The position numbers and the translations under genes were made by a program. A DNA stretch of 64,000 nucleotides from Pilaira anomala. Its lineage: Eukaryota > Mucoromycota > Mucoromycetes > Mucorales > Mucoraceae. Location of the stretch: NCBI GenBank assembly GCA_025716855.1, contig JAIXMQ010000032.1, positions 186,001 through 250,000 of the forward strand, read 5' to 3'. Of the stretch, positions 35,410-48,378 are shown piece after piece (position 1 is the first letter of the stretch; every line of letters begins with the position of its first letter). A model generated the notes under the pieces. That model saw only the letters and a list, made by a program, of their open reading frames with translations, was not told where the DNA came from and made no database searches.

Positions 35410-35489
35410 GCGGTGCCTTTCCGGTTGTTGCTGGTCTTCCTCTCGATAGACTTCCGATTAATAAGGATCTCTTTCTAGGAAGATCTTAG
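35410..35489 (+). pseudogene. Possible relic of a secreted protein C terminus
   Basis: A frame beginning after the purine-rich tract reads GGAFPVVAGLPLDRLPINKD and then LFLGRS before a stop. The start resembles the hydrophobic ends of the secreted proteins at 33,337 (GGLPLVGGLL) and 37,769 (GELPVVNGLI). In the same frame upstream there are stops, so if it was a gene it is broken. Weak evidence. Confidence 0.2.
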
Positions 35490-36178
35490 ATCTCTAAATA
35501 ATCTACTTCTTGGTATAATCTCATCTTTATGCAAATAAAAATTGGTGATTTTGATACTATATATATCAAGACACAAATTAATAATGAAAATAATCCCATT
35601 CTTTAATAATACATATCAAAATAAATAAACCTGCAAAATTCTATTTATATATTTTGTCTTAGCATTATATTTAGGTATATAATCTTTAAAATGAGTGCCA
35701 CCTTTTGTAGATGTATGTCACTAAAATAAAATAAAAACTTGAATACCTAATAGAAGTGACAAGGTAGCACAATAATGCAAAAGTGTGGTATATCATTTAA
35801 CTAGTTAGGGCAGTAATTCATGCGAAAGAGACGGCTTAAATAAAAGTTTATAATATCATATGTATTGCTCCAATATCAACACTTTGCTATAGAGGCTATT
35901 TTTTATAAATAGACGATGATTTAATTGAACAAAAAATAGGGTGAAAATGGGTGCAAGACTTATATTATTCAAAAGTTAAATGTCTCATTATTATTTCCTT
36001 TAGTTAACCTTTGTTGTATCTTTAAACCAAAATTATTTCTTTAAGCAATGGAATCTTTCTTTAAAAATGGTTCAATAATAGTACCTTATATGTTTTTCTT
36101 ATTATTTGTTTTTATATGTAAATTGTATATTAATTTTATTTCAAGGAGAAAAAAAAATTGCATAATTCATTAATAGAA

Positions 36179-36186
36179 TATAAAAA
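36179..36186 (+). promoter_or_regulatory. TATA box of the small secreted protein gene
   Basis: TATAAAAA lies 88 bases upstream of the ATG at 36267 and is followed by a T-rich leader. Confidence 0.45.
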
Positions 36187-36266
36187 GGCGATCTCTCTTT
36201 TTTTTTTTAAGTTTCTGCTTTTTTAATTTATTCTTCTCTCTTTCTCACTTTTTTAAAAAAAAAGGG

Positions 36267-36524
36267 ATGCGTTCATTTATATTTACCACAGTCCTCATTG
36301 CTAGCTTTATGGTGAGTGCCTCTTACGCAAGTCCTGTTCATAACAAGGATAAAGAACTTGCTGGTTCATCCATAAATGATACAATTAATGACGCTAAACT
36401 CAAACGACATAATAGCAAGAGTACTTCTACTGGTTACATTGATACCATTGATACCAAGGACGAAGATAAAATTGTGATCGATGCTAGTGGTTATGTTAAC
36501 TACCATCACAGTCATCATAGTTAA
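36267..36524 (+). CDS. Small secreted protein, unknown
   Basis: Single exon, 85 residues. A signal peptide is clear: MRSFIFTTVLIASFMVSASY with cleavage expected near YAS-P. The mature part is hydrophilic, with one KR site (AKLKRHNS), a Thr/Asp-rich middle (IDTIDTKDEDK) and a His-rich end (YHHSHHS), which could bind metal. The gene has its own TATA box and sits between two other genes for small proteins with no similarity in sequence except the signal peptide and KR site. No family is recognised. Confidence 0.7.
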   Translation: MRSFIFTTVLIASFMVSASYASPVHNKDKELAGSSINDTINDAKLKRHNSKSTSTGYIDTIDTKDEDKIVIDASGYVNYHHSHHS

Positions 36525-36882
36525 GGAAAATATTCTTCTTTCCATTTGCCTTGAGAATTTGTAGCATTTATTTTATTTTTTAAAAGGAAATAAATAAAAA
36601 AAAAAAAGAATATGAAGCAATGATGAATGTCACCCCTTTTTTATACTGTGCCTCCTTTTTTTTTTTGTAGATGTTAGCCTGTCTTGTAGCTATTTCGAAG
36701 CGATCAAAAATTTCAAAGCCAACAGCAGTAACATATGAGCGTCTCAATATAGATATACATATACATATATATATAGCATTGATATTGATATATCAAATAG
36801 CTTGATATACTAATAACTTGGATTTGATAAAATCTGCCGTTTTTTTTTTCTCTTTCTTTCCCTTTAAGCTAAATCTAATTCA

Positions 36883-37308
36883 ATGAGTCAAGACCCAAAA
36901 ATTTTAACATTGAGCGAAGCAAGCCGTCTCGTATTGGGACTAACTACTCCTAATCTTGAAAAAAACAAGCTAAAAGATAAAGAGAGGATTAAAGAAACCG
37001 AAGATTTTGAAGGGTCGCATAAAAGAAACAGAATACCCTCTGAACCTATCGTAATAGGAAAAAGACTCAAGCTTGAAGACCCTTTCTTGTATAAATCTCA
37101 CACAGATACGCCACCTACATCACCTCGATTAGGTATAGATATACAATATCCTTTAAAATAGAACAGTATCTTATTAATTCATTTTATAGATAACGGTCGA
37201 ATTTCTATAGCTTCTGATGATACTTGTTATATCTCAAGTGAAGAAGAAGAGGATGAGGAGGTATATATCATACGTCCAAATAAGCGAAATGGCTGTAACT
37301 ACTTATAA
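36883..37308 (+). CDS. Small acidic-tail protein with SUMO-interaction-like motif
   Basis: Two exons (36883-37132 and 37190-37308) give about 122 residues; the donor GTATAG and acceptor TTTATAG join in phase at PRL-DNGRISIAS. The N-terminal half is charged (TLSEASRLVLGL, then Lys/Glu-rich with a basic SHKRNR). The middle has TPPTSPR, a proline-directed phosphosite-like segment. The C terminus reads SSEEEEDEEVYIIRPNKR: a run of acidic residues followed by V-Y-I-I, the form of a SUMO-interacting motif flanked by acidic or phosphorylatable residues. No known family is recognised. A decayed copy with part of the promoter lies at 20,540-20,770. If the intron were retained the protein would end after GIDIQYPLK. 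Confidence 0.6.
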
Positions 37309-37768
37309 ACAAGAAGGTCCTATTCAATCAAAAAATCGTAGGAATAACTAGTTATAGCCTATTTTTAATTGTTGCTTACATATATGTATACATATTTTAG
37401 CTTATAAAAAAATAAAAAACCTTATTATAATATACTTTATATTAAGATTTTGTATATATCACATTACTTTGAAACAAATTTAAACGTCTTAGTTTGTACA
37501 TTCAATTAAACAACATTTTGTAATGTAGACAAAAGCCCGACTACAGACACACATGTAGGAGATATATTTTATACCTTACTAGCTCCTGCCTATCTTTAAA
37601 TCTTCCAGTTGATTTCGAAAAAACTAATGATATGTGTATGTGTGTTTGTGCGTCTCCTCATCTATCTTTTCTTTTTTTTTTAAAAAAAAAGATATATAAA
37701 AGCATTTAAAAGGATCAGCATTAATTTCTTTTCTTTTTTTGTATCCACATTTTTATTTATTAAAAAGA
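37309..37768. other. Intergenic, upstream of a secreted protein gene
   Basis: AT-rich with a short GT-rich run near 37,635; only a TATA box is recognised near its right end. Confidence 0.5.
37693..37702 (+). promoter_or_regulatory. TATA box of the secreted protein gene
   Basis: TATATAAAAG, 76 bases upstream of the ATG at 37769. Confidence 0.45.
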
Positions 37769-38065
37769 ATGCACTCTTCTACACTTTTCTTGGTCGCTCT
37801 TGCCAGTATCATGGTCACTATCGGTTCGGCAGCCGATATGGATCAAGCCAAACCTTCTGGTAGCCACATTTACCATAAGAGAAGCATGAAGAAGAGATTG
37901 TCACCTGGTAATTCTCAACCCAAGTTTTCTAGCGATTTTGCGCCTGCTTCTGCTGCCCCCGCTGGTGGTCTTACTGATGACATTACGGGTGATCTTACAA
38001 GTAATCTTCTCGGAACTGCTGGTGGTGCTACTGGTGAACTTCCAGTTGTTAATGGTCTTATCTAG
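37769..38065 (+). CDS. Small secreted protein with Kex2-like sites
   Basis: Single exon, 98 residues. Residues 1-21 (MHSSTLFLVALASIMVTIGS) form a signal peptide, with cleavage expected near SAA-D. KR sites follow at HKRSMKKRLS, suggesting propeptide removal. The mature part is Gly/Thr/Leu rich: GGLTDDITGDLTSNLLG, GGATGELPVVNGLI. The end has the same design as the protein at 33,337 (LP-[LV]-V-x-GL-[LI]). The ATG at 37769 is used rather than an upstream TTG. Function unknown; a surface-active or wall-associated role is possible. Confidence 0.7.
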   Translation: MHSSTLFLVALASIMVTIGSAADMDQAKPSGSHIYHKRSMKKRLSPGNSQPKFSSDFAPASAAPAGGLTDDITGDLTSNLLGTAGGATGELPVVNGLI

Positions 38066-38676
38066 ACGATAATAAGAACACACATCGTTTTTTTTTATTA
38101 TAGTGTTTTTATATTCTCGTATATTTCAAACAAGCTAAATGATTTAGCGTTTTTATAATCACTTTGTATTAACATAGAGAGTTAATTCTTCTTTATTGTA
38201 TTTCTCTTTTCAAAATAAAGATAATATCAACTTCAATAAAGTTACACATACATGTCAAAAGGAGTTTTTTTTTTCTTTTTTTTTTTAGAGAGAAGTAGCT
38301 GTGAATGATATCCATGTCTTTTTTTTAAATTATTCTGTACATATTGAGGGTTATTTTTTGAAGATCTAAAAGAATAGGATGTGTCCAGAACATTTGGAAG
38401 AAAGTACATTTATATCTCGAATTCAATTGGACATATTCCCATATATAGGTTTATGCTCTTTATGGCATATGTTTCGAGACTTTGGAGTCTACGTCACCAC
38501 TAATAGGATGCTACCCTTACGCTTTTCTGTTTCTAATTCGATATTTTTTTTTGTGTTCAGTTCGAATAAAATTGCCCTGATAGAAAGTCCCTTTAGGCTT
38601 TTGTATTAAAAAACACAACCCCCCTCTTCTACAGTAAACAAAAACCCCAATCTCCCTACTCTACTTAAATTATATA
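38066..38676. other. Intergenic, upstream of NDUFS7
   Basis: About 600 bases, AT-rich, no recognised gene. It should contain the promoter of the complex I gene; no specific element was identified. Confidence 0.5.
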
Positions 38677-39647
<971 letters not shown>

Positions 39648-41329
39648 ATATCTTTTTTCTTTTATTTGGACTCGAAAAAAAAAAGGAATTGGGATCAAGA
39701 TTCACCTTATTAAAATACGTAGATTTCCATTAACATTAAAACAGAATAAAACCAAAAAAAAAATATTTAAAGGTATACTTGAAACAACTCTAGTTTCCCT
39801 TTGTTCTTAAACAACTGTTAAAAAAAAAGCGTAGTTTTGCATAAATTTTTATTACATTAGAGATATTTACGAATAATATATACACTCTCTCTCCCTCTTT
39901 GGAATAAGTTGAATGCGGACCAATAAGTTAAACAGTAATCCTTTTCGGATCTGCAGACTTTTTTAAATAAAATATCTTTGTTCAAATATGGAAATCTAGC
40001 AATAGAGTTTCTATATATGCATGTACTGCATAATGAAAAGGACGGAAGTTTGCCGTTAATCCCGGTTGTATCAGATATTTAATATGTGATGTTTTCATGT
40101 AACTGACGGATTTTTGTATAATCCTACAATTATTAAAAACATTAGGTAAATACTTATTGTGTTGTCATTGCTTGAATTCCAACATTGTATGTAAATATAA
40201 GAAATTACTGACACTTGCTAATACAGCTACATCATCTGATGTATTGGTTCAAGCAAAACCCTAAAACAATGAATTGAAAAGAAAAGATGGTTATGATCCC
40301 ACTGATTCTTCATCAGACAAAAGAATAACCAAAGCTTAACGCCCCCTCAAGTATTAATGATGACAATGATATACATATATATATAGAAAAATTCAAGCAA
40401 GCAAGAATTCAAAAAGGTCATACAAAAATGGATTGTATAGCATGCTTGGAAGAAGGAGGTATAAACAATTAGGTTTGTTGATGTTGCTCTTCGTAACAGG
40501 ACCTGAGGCCTCATATCTATGTTTTGTGATACCACGTACCGTGAAAGTTTATTTTGTTTGAGAAATATACATAACAAATGATTATAAGATTGTATAAATG
40601 GGCTTGGTATTGGTTTGAATAAAATAAAAAATAAAAATAAAAACTATTGTGTATATGTTTTGGAGATCAAAATGTTTAATTTGTATAAGCCCAAGAAGTC
40701 TGTCCTTATTATGCTAAATTCAGTAATAGACTATAAATCTATCAGCAGATCTTCCATTTCTTTGTGACAGATGTGGTTTAAATCGTGTTATAATAAACAA
40801 TACAGTAAGGCTAGTATATATATATAAAATATCGGGAAACCCGACTCAACGTACTACACTCTTTGAAATTAATTATAATAATCAAAAGAGAGGTCATTAG
40901 CGGGTTATCTATGATACTTTTTGATAAAATCTCCTTTGTAAACAAACGGCCAAACTATTTATAGAAAATATATAGTTTTTATTTTTTATTTTTATTCCAT
41001 GTGTCCATTGCATAATAAGAAGGTGGGTTAATTGAGAGTACATAATTAAAGTAATCTTCAATGCAACTGATTATCAGCCCCCCCTTCAAAAAAAAAAAAA
41101 AATAATAATAATTGTATCAAAAAAACATTGTTCATTTTAATAATTCAAAATTAAAAAAATACTAAACAGTCCAACTTTGGGGGTGGAGTAAGTTAAAGCT
41201 AGCCTGGAAAAATAATAAAATTCACGAGAAGTAAGAAAAAAAGCAGTAAAAAGAAATCATTCTATAGCAGTAAAAAAGTTAGATCGCTTTAAATAGGTCC
41301 AAAAAGGTTTGCACTCCGTAAAAAGATCT
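39648..41329. other. Gene-poor region with a weak coding relic
   Basis: About 1.7 kb with no intact gene. Near 40,210-40,340 one frame reads LANTATSSDVLVQAKP, a stop, then NNELKRKDGYDPTDSSSD and KRITKA before another stop, which looks like a protein remnant but has no recognised family. Near 40,200-40,300 the sequence is otherwise AT-rich. The right part is the promoter region of the mucin-like gene. Confidence 0.45.
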
Positions 41330-44300
41330 ATGAAACCCAGCTTTTTTATATTTTTGCTTTTTTTTTTTTTATTAACTTCTTTTTCTTCTTTAATCAATCT
41401 TGAACCTTCCCCCTTTTTTTTTAAAAAAAAAAAAATACATATAGATATGTCGTCAATTGATCCTTCAGGAGATATTGAAGACTCAACTACAACTGTAGAG
41501 GAAGCAATTACTACAACTGAATCAGCCGAAGATCGTACTACCACATCAAATGAAGCAGTTAGTACTACCGCGTCCGAAGATACACCTACTACCACAACTA
41601 ACGCGGAAGAGTCGACAAATACAACTGAAGCGGAACGAACTACAACCGAAGCAGAAGAACGAACTACGACTGAAGCAGAACCAACTACGACCGAAGAACC
41701 CACAACTACACGTGAAATAGTAACTACGACTGAGGAACCTGTCACCACGACAACAGAAGCTCAGACGACTACCGAGGCAGAGTCTACGACAACAGAAGCT
41801 CAAACAACTACCGAGGCAGAGTCTACAACAACTGAATCCCCTACAACAACTGAATCCCCTACAACAACAGAAGAAGAAACTACTACTGCAGTGACAACAA
41901 CAGAAGCCCCAACAACTACTGAGGAAGTGACAACAACAGAAGCCCCAACAACTACTGAGGAAGTGACATCTACAGAAGCGCCTACCACCACAGAAGCGCC
42001 TACCACCACAGAAGTGCCTACCACCACAGAAGTGCCTACCACCACAGAAGTGCCTACAACAACAGAAGCACCTACGTCTACAGAAGAACCTACTACATCT
42101 ACAGAAGAACCCACTACATCTACCGAGGCACCAACAACGTCTGATGAAGTTTCTACTACAGCTACAGATGTTCCTACAACAACAGAAGCTCCTACAACAA
42201 CAAATGCTCCTACAACAACAGAAGCACCTACATCTTCAGAGGCACCGACAACTACAGAGGCAGAATCTTCAAGTATACCACTTACTACAAGTAACGAAGA
42301 ATCATCTACAGCAGCCGCTACAACAACTCCAATAGAATCAACAACAGAAACGCCATCTCCAACAGAAGCTCCTACTACAACAGAAGCCGTAATATCTACT
42401 ACAGAGTCAACGACAAACGAAATTGTGTCCACAAGCGAAATAGAATCAACAATCGCGACACCCACGCCAACCGAAGTTGTGTCTACTACAGAAGCTGTGT
42501 CAAATACAGAAGAAATATCGAGTTCAACTAGAGAATCTACCATCGTGGCAGCGCCAGTTATTACGACAACGACGACAGAAGAACCAACAGTTACTGGGAG
42601 TACAAGTAGTGTAGACGAAACGGTAATTCCGACATCCGATAGTACGATGTCCGACTTGGTAACAACAACAGCAGGCCTAGCGAGTACAACAGTAGAGCCA
42701 CAAGCAACTACAACAACTGCGGTAGAACAAACAACCACGTAAGTTTACATAAATACATGTTTTTTTTTTAGCCTCACTCTAACTATTTATATTTTCCTCC
42801 TTTTTTTTTTTTTTTTTTTTTTTTTTCTCTCTCTCTTTATGATCTCCGTTTCGATCTCTTTTTTTTTATTTTTCTTCTTTTCTTCTATTTATATATTTTT
42901 TCCTTAATTTATATATTATATATATATAACTTGGGCGTGGGTATTACACAGTAACTTAAATCCAACTCTTTCTTCCACCAATATATTAGAAACCATGTCT
43001 TCTTCCGCAGAAGTTATTACTACGACCGATGCACCTGTAAGTACACCAGCCCCTATTACTACTACAGACGACCCCTCTTCTTCTGTTGCCGTCACAACAA
43101 CAGAATCAGTTGCTGCCACGACAACAGAACCACCCCTCCCCTCTTCTACTACTGTTGATGATGTTTCTACCACAACAGAACCACCTCTTGTAAGTTCCAC
43201 TCAAACTATTTCTACTGACCCTGTTCTCACCTCTTCTTCTTCTTCTTCTTCTCCCCCTGAACCCACTATCACTTCTTCCGAACCTACTATTACCTCTTCT
43301 GAACCTACTATTACTTCTTCTGAACCTACTATCACCTCTTCTGAACCTGTTCCTACTTCTGAACCTGTTCCTACTTCTCAACCTACTATCACTTCTTCTG
43401 ACCCCATTATTACTACTACCTCTGACCCCATTGTAACTTCTTCTGGTCCCATTATAACCTCTTCTGACCCCATTATAACCTCTTCTGACCCTATTATTAT
43501 TATTACTACTACTACATCTGAATCTATAATACCAACTACTGAACCAATTCCTACTTCACAGGTTACCACACCCGCTGCAACACTATCCGAACCCGTGACA
43601 ACAGTACAACCAGCGCCTTCGAGTACTGTAGATGAAACGAGTGCAGTACCAACAAGTTCTGAACCAGTGCAAACGACATCAGCCCCAGCCACACCCGAAC
43701 CAACCACTACAGCTGCCCCAACTACACCCGAACCCACATCTTCTGTAGGGCCAACACCTTCTTCTGCGGAACCTACACCTTCTGCTACCCCTCGACCTAC
43801 ACCTGAGCCTACACCTGAACGTACATCCGAACAACCTACACCCAGCTCCTCTGCACAAATAGAAGAACCTTTACCTACTACACCTACAAGTTCATCAGCA
43901 AGGTATCGAACTACAAGTGTTACTGTGTCTACGGATATTGTGACAACATTTACGACTATTTCAGATGGTATTACGGTTACTGTGACAACAGTAATTCCTA
44001 CAACGTAAGTTTTATTGATGAAAAAAAAAAAAAAAGATGATTAACAAATGATAAAAAATTTAGGACTGTGATACCGACGTTAGCATTAGATACAAGTGAT
44101 GTACAAAATGGAGATGGTGGGGGGAGCTCAACGGGTAGTATTATTGGAGGCGTGGTTGGAGGAGCAGCAGGACTTGCATTGATTGTGGCCGGACTTGTGT
44201 TATACAAACGACGTAGTCGAAAGCAAACGATCAGTCGAGAGCAACAACAGAGTCAAATGTATGACGATGAATTCTATGCAGATCCGTATCGACAAAATGA

Positions 44301-44484
44301 ATGGAGTAACGGAGAATTTAATATGGCGAGTGGAGGGTTCCCAGGTACTGGAGAACAAGCACAACGTATGAATCCTCGTAGTACAACCAATAGTTTAGAT
44401 GAAGAAGAGAATTTCTATCGATCTCAACAGAGTAAAAGAAGGTCTTTATGGTCTTCTGTTTCTACTTTGTTTAACAAACGATAA
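41330..44484 (+). CDS. Mucin-like Thr/Ser-rich single-pass membrane protein
   Basis: Three exons (41330-42738, 42952-44004 and 44064-44484) give 960 residues. The signal peptide is MKPSFFIFLLFFFLLTSFSS. Exon 1 is dense in TTE-[AVE]-P type repeats (such as TTTEVPTTTEVPTTTEAP), exon 2 in EPTITSS and DPIITSS repeats; these will be heavily O-mannosylated. Exon 3 encodes a Gly-rich juxtamembrane piece, one TM (IIGGVVGGAAGLALIVAGLV) and a 90-residue cytosolic tail starting YKRRSRK, with a basic end (KRRSLWSSVSTLFNKR). The layout resembles fungal wall sensors of the Msb2/Mid2/Wsc sort, but there is no cysteine-rich WSC domain and no clear family. Both introns fall inside ACN-codon repeats. The antisense strand is also open by chance because of the repeat codons. 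Confidence 0.8.
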
Positions 44485-44717
44485 AAAAAAAAAAAAAAAA
44501 AAAGTCATGTGATTTAATAAGCTTTTTATATATACATATATATGAGAAGAAAAAAAGGGTGCTTGTTTCTCTTTTTGATTGTAATTTTATTTAATTTTTT
44601 TTATTTCTTTTCTTTTCTTTTTTTTATTTTTTTTTTTTATTTTTATATATATTTTTTTACTTTTATTTTTACCTACCTTTTTTTTTTTATACATATATAT
44701 ATATATATATACAGCTT

Positions 44718-45183
44718 ATGACGAGTTTAATAAAAAATGAAAAATTACACAAGTGTAAAATTTGTCTTGAAAAAGATTCAGTTAGCTTATTAATATCACC
44801 TTGTCATTGTAAAGGCTCTATGTAAATATATTTTATATGCAACTTATTCGTGTGTGTGTATGTTGTAGATTAACTTGCTTTTTTTTTTTTTTGTATATAG
44901 TAAATATGTCCATCCTCATTGTATGGCAGGATGGAGAAAAGCTCTATTACGTACTGGTCGTGAAAGTGACTTGTATCACTGCCAATTGTGTAAACATCGA
45001 TTATGGATTAAACAAAAGAGACTTTGGGCAGCTTTATTAAGATATAGACGTGAGTTTTTAAGTCTATATAGATATGTATATATATATTTCATATTAACCA
45101 ACGGTATAAAATATAGTTGCGCGGGTTATTGTTACAGCAACTATTTTAGGACTTGTATTAATTCCAGCAGGTAATACGAAAAA

Positions 45184-45215
<32 letters not shown>

Positions 45216-46023
45216 GTTAACACAAGATTTTGCAGGAAGTATCATGAAGACATTTATTCATTTTTCAGTATTATTAACAAATCATCCTGGTGGATTAAGT
45301 GAAGCATGGTCATCCAATTCATTAATCAAGCTATTGTTTAGTAGTAGTCAAACCTCTATTATTGCATCGTTTTCACCATTACAATCAATATCACCTTTAT
45401 TGTTACCTGAAACGGAAACTACTACAGCCACGACATTTAAAGTACTTTATTCCCCTTTTCCAGTTTGTTTTTTACCGTCAAACGTTCAAGATTCACACGC
45501 TTTATTTTCTAACAGTTGGTTGTATTATATCTTGTTTCCTTTCTCAGATGGTCGACTTTGGCAATTGATATTATGTAAATTAGAACACTTTCATTTAGGA
45601 TTCTTTTTATTGGGCAGTGTCAATAATATATACTTTACGTACAAAATTTTGAATGACATGTTTAATATTGTCTTATTGGGAGATCAAACCGATGGAGATG
45701 AAGATGAAATTGAAGAAGAAGAGCAACGATTGGATAGTATTACCAAGAGATTATCAAAAGTATTAAAAGGCTTCTTGTTGACGTATTGTTGTTCTCTCGT
45801 GGTCTTGTTCTGGATTCATTTTAATATATTTGCGTTTCATGTTGATGCACATCACGAGTATACGTCAAAACAATTTGTGGCTGAATTGCCTTTATGGACA
45901 CTTCGATGGGTCACATTAGGTGTTGCAGTAGCGGATTTTGCAACACGCGGTGTTTATTGTTGGTTAAGTAGAATTACTTATTCAGTGGATCAAGAAGATG
46001 TTTTATCTCTACCTGAAAATTAA
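44718..46023 (+). CDS. RING-CH (MARCH-like) membrane E3 ligase
   Basis: Four exons are read, starting at the ATG in MTSLIKNEKLHKCKICLEKD. The RING-CH domain has C-x2-C (CKIC), C-x-C (PCHC), H-x2-C (HPHC) and C-x2-C (CQLC), in the C4HC3 order of the MARCH family, which ubiquitinates membrane proteins. Introns fall after GS (44821-44900), after LLRYR (45050-45116) and within IPAG (45173-45235). Four probable membrane segments follow: VIVTATILGLVLIPAG, FHLGFFLLGSVNNIYF, FLLTYCCSLVVLFWIHF and WVTLGVAVADFATRG. An acidic loop (EDEIEEEEQRL) separates them. It is likely an ER or endomembrane E3; the substrate is unknown. The gene ends 264 bases before the convergent uS3 gene. Confidence 0.8.
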
Positions 46024-46074
46024 AAAAAAAAAAAAAGAAATACCCCCCATACATATCCTTCATCACCCATAGCA

Positions 46075-46114
<40 letters not shown>

Positions 46115-46286
46115 TTTACACTCACACATATTCACAAACATAACTACATTATATATATATTCACATTCACATATAAAACACACACACAATTATATATATA
46201 TATATACATATATAAAAAAAGACATCAATCGAATTTTTTTAATAAGGTTAATTTTTTTTTTTTTTATGTAAAGTTAAAAAAAAAAA
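46024..46286. other. Convergent 3' flanks with CA and TA repeats
   Basis: Between two convergent genes; CA (46076-46093) and TA microsatellites. No gene. Confidence 0.7.
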
Positions 46287-47384
46287 TTAGTTGGTGGCTT
46301 CAGCAGCAACAACGGGAGCAGAAGGAGCAGCAGGTCTGAAATCTTGAGCAGAAGGTTCAGTGATAGCGGCTTCATCCTTGGGTTCAAGGATGGTGACGAT
46401 ATCAGGAAGAGAGAGCTTAGGACCGTTACGACCAGTAGGATCGTTATCCAACATGATCTTGACCTTGATACCGAGGACACCTTGACGTAAATCAACGTGA
46501 CGAACGGCGGTGGTGATGTATTCACGAGCGGGGTTACCAGAGTGAATCATGAAACCGTCAGCGAACTTCATGGCCTTGGCACGAGCGGCACGGACCTTAC
46601 CGGAGACAACGACTTCACAACCCTTGGCACCAGATTCCATGACGAAACGGACAACACCGTAACAGGCACGACGGACAGCTAAACCGTTAAGTAACTTGAA
46701 CTTGACAGACTCACATTGAGCAATAGCACAGAGACCACGGTTTTGAACACGCTCAGCGTAAAGCTCAACGGCGTTCTCGGGGAACTTGAAACGCTTTTGA
46801 ACGAGAGTGGTTAATTCACGGATACGACGACCCTTCTCACCAAGAACGTTTTGGGTGTGAGTAGCACGGATGATGATTCTATATTGTGTAAAAAAAAAAA
46901 AAAAAATGAAGTTAGTTTAAACTATTTCTCGGGTCTAGTTTTTCTCTCTCTTTGTTTCTCTCCCTCGCTTTTTCACTTGTTTTTCGTTTCTATTTCACAC
47001 ACACACACACACACTCTCTCTCTCTCTCTCTCTTTTTTTTAAAAAAAAGTTGGTCTACATACTCGGTACGGGCAGGAGTGACACGGACTTCAACACCAGC
47101 ATAACCATCTTCAGCAAGTTCACGAGTGAAGAACTCGTTCAATTCGGCGTAGAAGACACCATCGGCGACCTATTTATATTATCCCTAAAATTTAATATCT
47201 ACTTTTTTTCGACGGTACTGCTGCAAACAAAAAAAAAAAAAAAAAAAAACTTACAAACTAAATGTAAAAAAAGTGGGTTAGTTTTAATCCATCCATCCAT
47301 TTTGAATTTTCATCTATTGATGATGATCTCTATTCATGTCTATACCTTTCTCTTCTTGGAGATCTGAGCTGCAACAGCGGCCAT
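46287..47384 (-). CDS. RPS3: 40S ribosomal protein S3 (uS3)
   Basis: Component of the small ribosomal subunit near the mRNA entry site, with a KH domain. Three exons (47384-47346, 47169-47063 and 46878-46287) give 245 residues. It begins [19 protein letters not shown], has the KH segment [20 protein letters not shown], then [28 protein letters not shown] and the C-terminal [20 protein letters not shown]. The extreme C terminus is Ala/Glu rich. The first intron (47170-47345) follows the start codon by 39 bases, common in ribosomal protein genes. The codon use is strongly biased as in FBA1. Confidence 0.98.
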
Positions 47385-48378
47385 ATTGTATATCGATTAA
47401 AAAAGGAGGGAAATCTAGCTTTTGCTGTTTGCTTGTTGCTTTTTGCCTTTTTTTTTTTTTTTTCTCAGTAGGAGGGGGGGGAGAAAAATTTCCTTCCCGG
47501 ACAGTATTTAAACCCAGTGTGTAATTCAAATGGTTATTTGAAAGGCAGTTTTGAAAAGGATTGTGTTAAATAAGTATAATCCAACTCTCACACTCAGCAA
47601 CAAAAAAAAGGTTCAATAGTTATGTTTAATTAAAAATGAAAAAAAAAAATAAGTAGTATCGATTACTAAGAAAAGTTTCTCTCTCTCTCTGAGAGAATAA
47701 TGTATTACAGAAATACAATAAAAAGTTTTATAGAATAGAAAACTCCTCAACATGATAAATTATTTCATGAGAAAAGCTATATATTTATACAATATATAAT
47801 ATATAAAAGAGTGGAGGGGGGGGGGGTTTGTTAAGTATGATTTTGACGTCCATAACAAACCCAAAAAAGATCTCCTGAAATCTTTAAATAAGCAACAAAA
47901 AAGAAAGAGATTAAACTTTCGGCTCTCTCTATGGGCATATTTCTGAAAGTTTTTTTTTTTTTTTTTCTTAGTTAATAAGTGAAGAAAAGAGGCATGTGTC
48001 AGATAATGTATAGAAAGGGTTTATGAGGTAGAGCGTAGATACTTTTTCTATTTGAACAGACATGGATGTGTTATGTAAATATACATGAAAAGTGTGTACA
48101 TAGAGCTGGAGGTTGATAGAGACTTTTTCATTGAAGACAGAAGATTTTGTATATCTTTTTTTTTGTGTCAGGTTGACTCTTGAAAAAAAAAAAGGTCAAT
48201 TGGTTAGTTTTATGTTTGAGAGAGAGAGAGAGTTGTTTTGGAATTGGATTACTTGTGTATCAAGGTGATTTAAAAATGTCTGTGGGTAGCTTGTGCTAAT
48301 ATGACATATAAGATATAGTTTTTATTTTTTTAAGAAAGAAAGAAAGAAAGAGAGATTTTATTTATTAATTGATTACAT
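47385..48378. other. Intergenic, no gene seen
   Basis: About 1 kb between uS3 (start side) and the RSC4-like gene (end side), both on the minus strand. It contains short CT, AG and G runs and no recognised gene. It should include the uS3 promoter; no clear element was identified. Confidence 0.55.

Larger units (their letters stand above)
34048..36266. other. Gene-poor AT-rich region with possible relics
   Basis: About 2.2 kb with no intact gene. Open frames at 34,682-35,002 and 35,020-35,478 include protein-like stretches (RKAGRINAPEPKSYFWYP; GVISEVPITSQYKRIVYY) but no family is recognised and the second dissolves into a purine-rich Lys/Glu tract. One possible relic at its end is listed separately. 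Confidence 0.45.

Noticed and set aside
41800..42738. 312-residue antisense open frame over the mucin-like gene
   Set aside because: Mirror of the ACN/GAA repeat codons on the other strand (Val/Ser repeats); the sense frame has signal peptide, TM and spliced exons.
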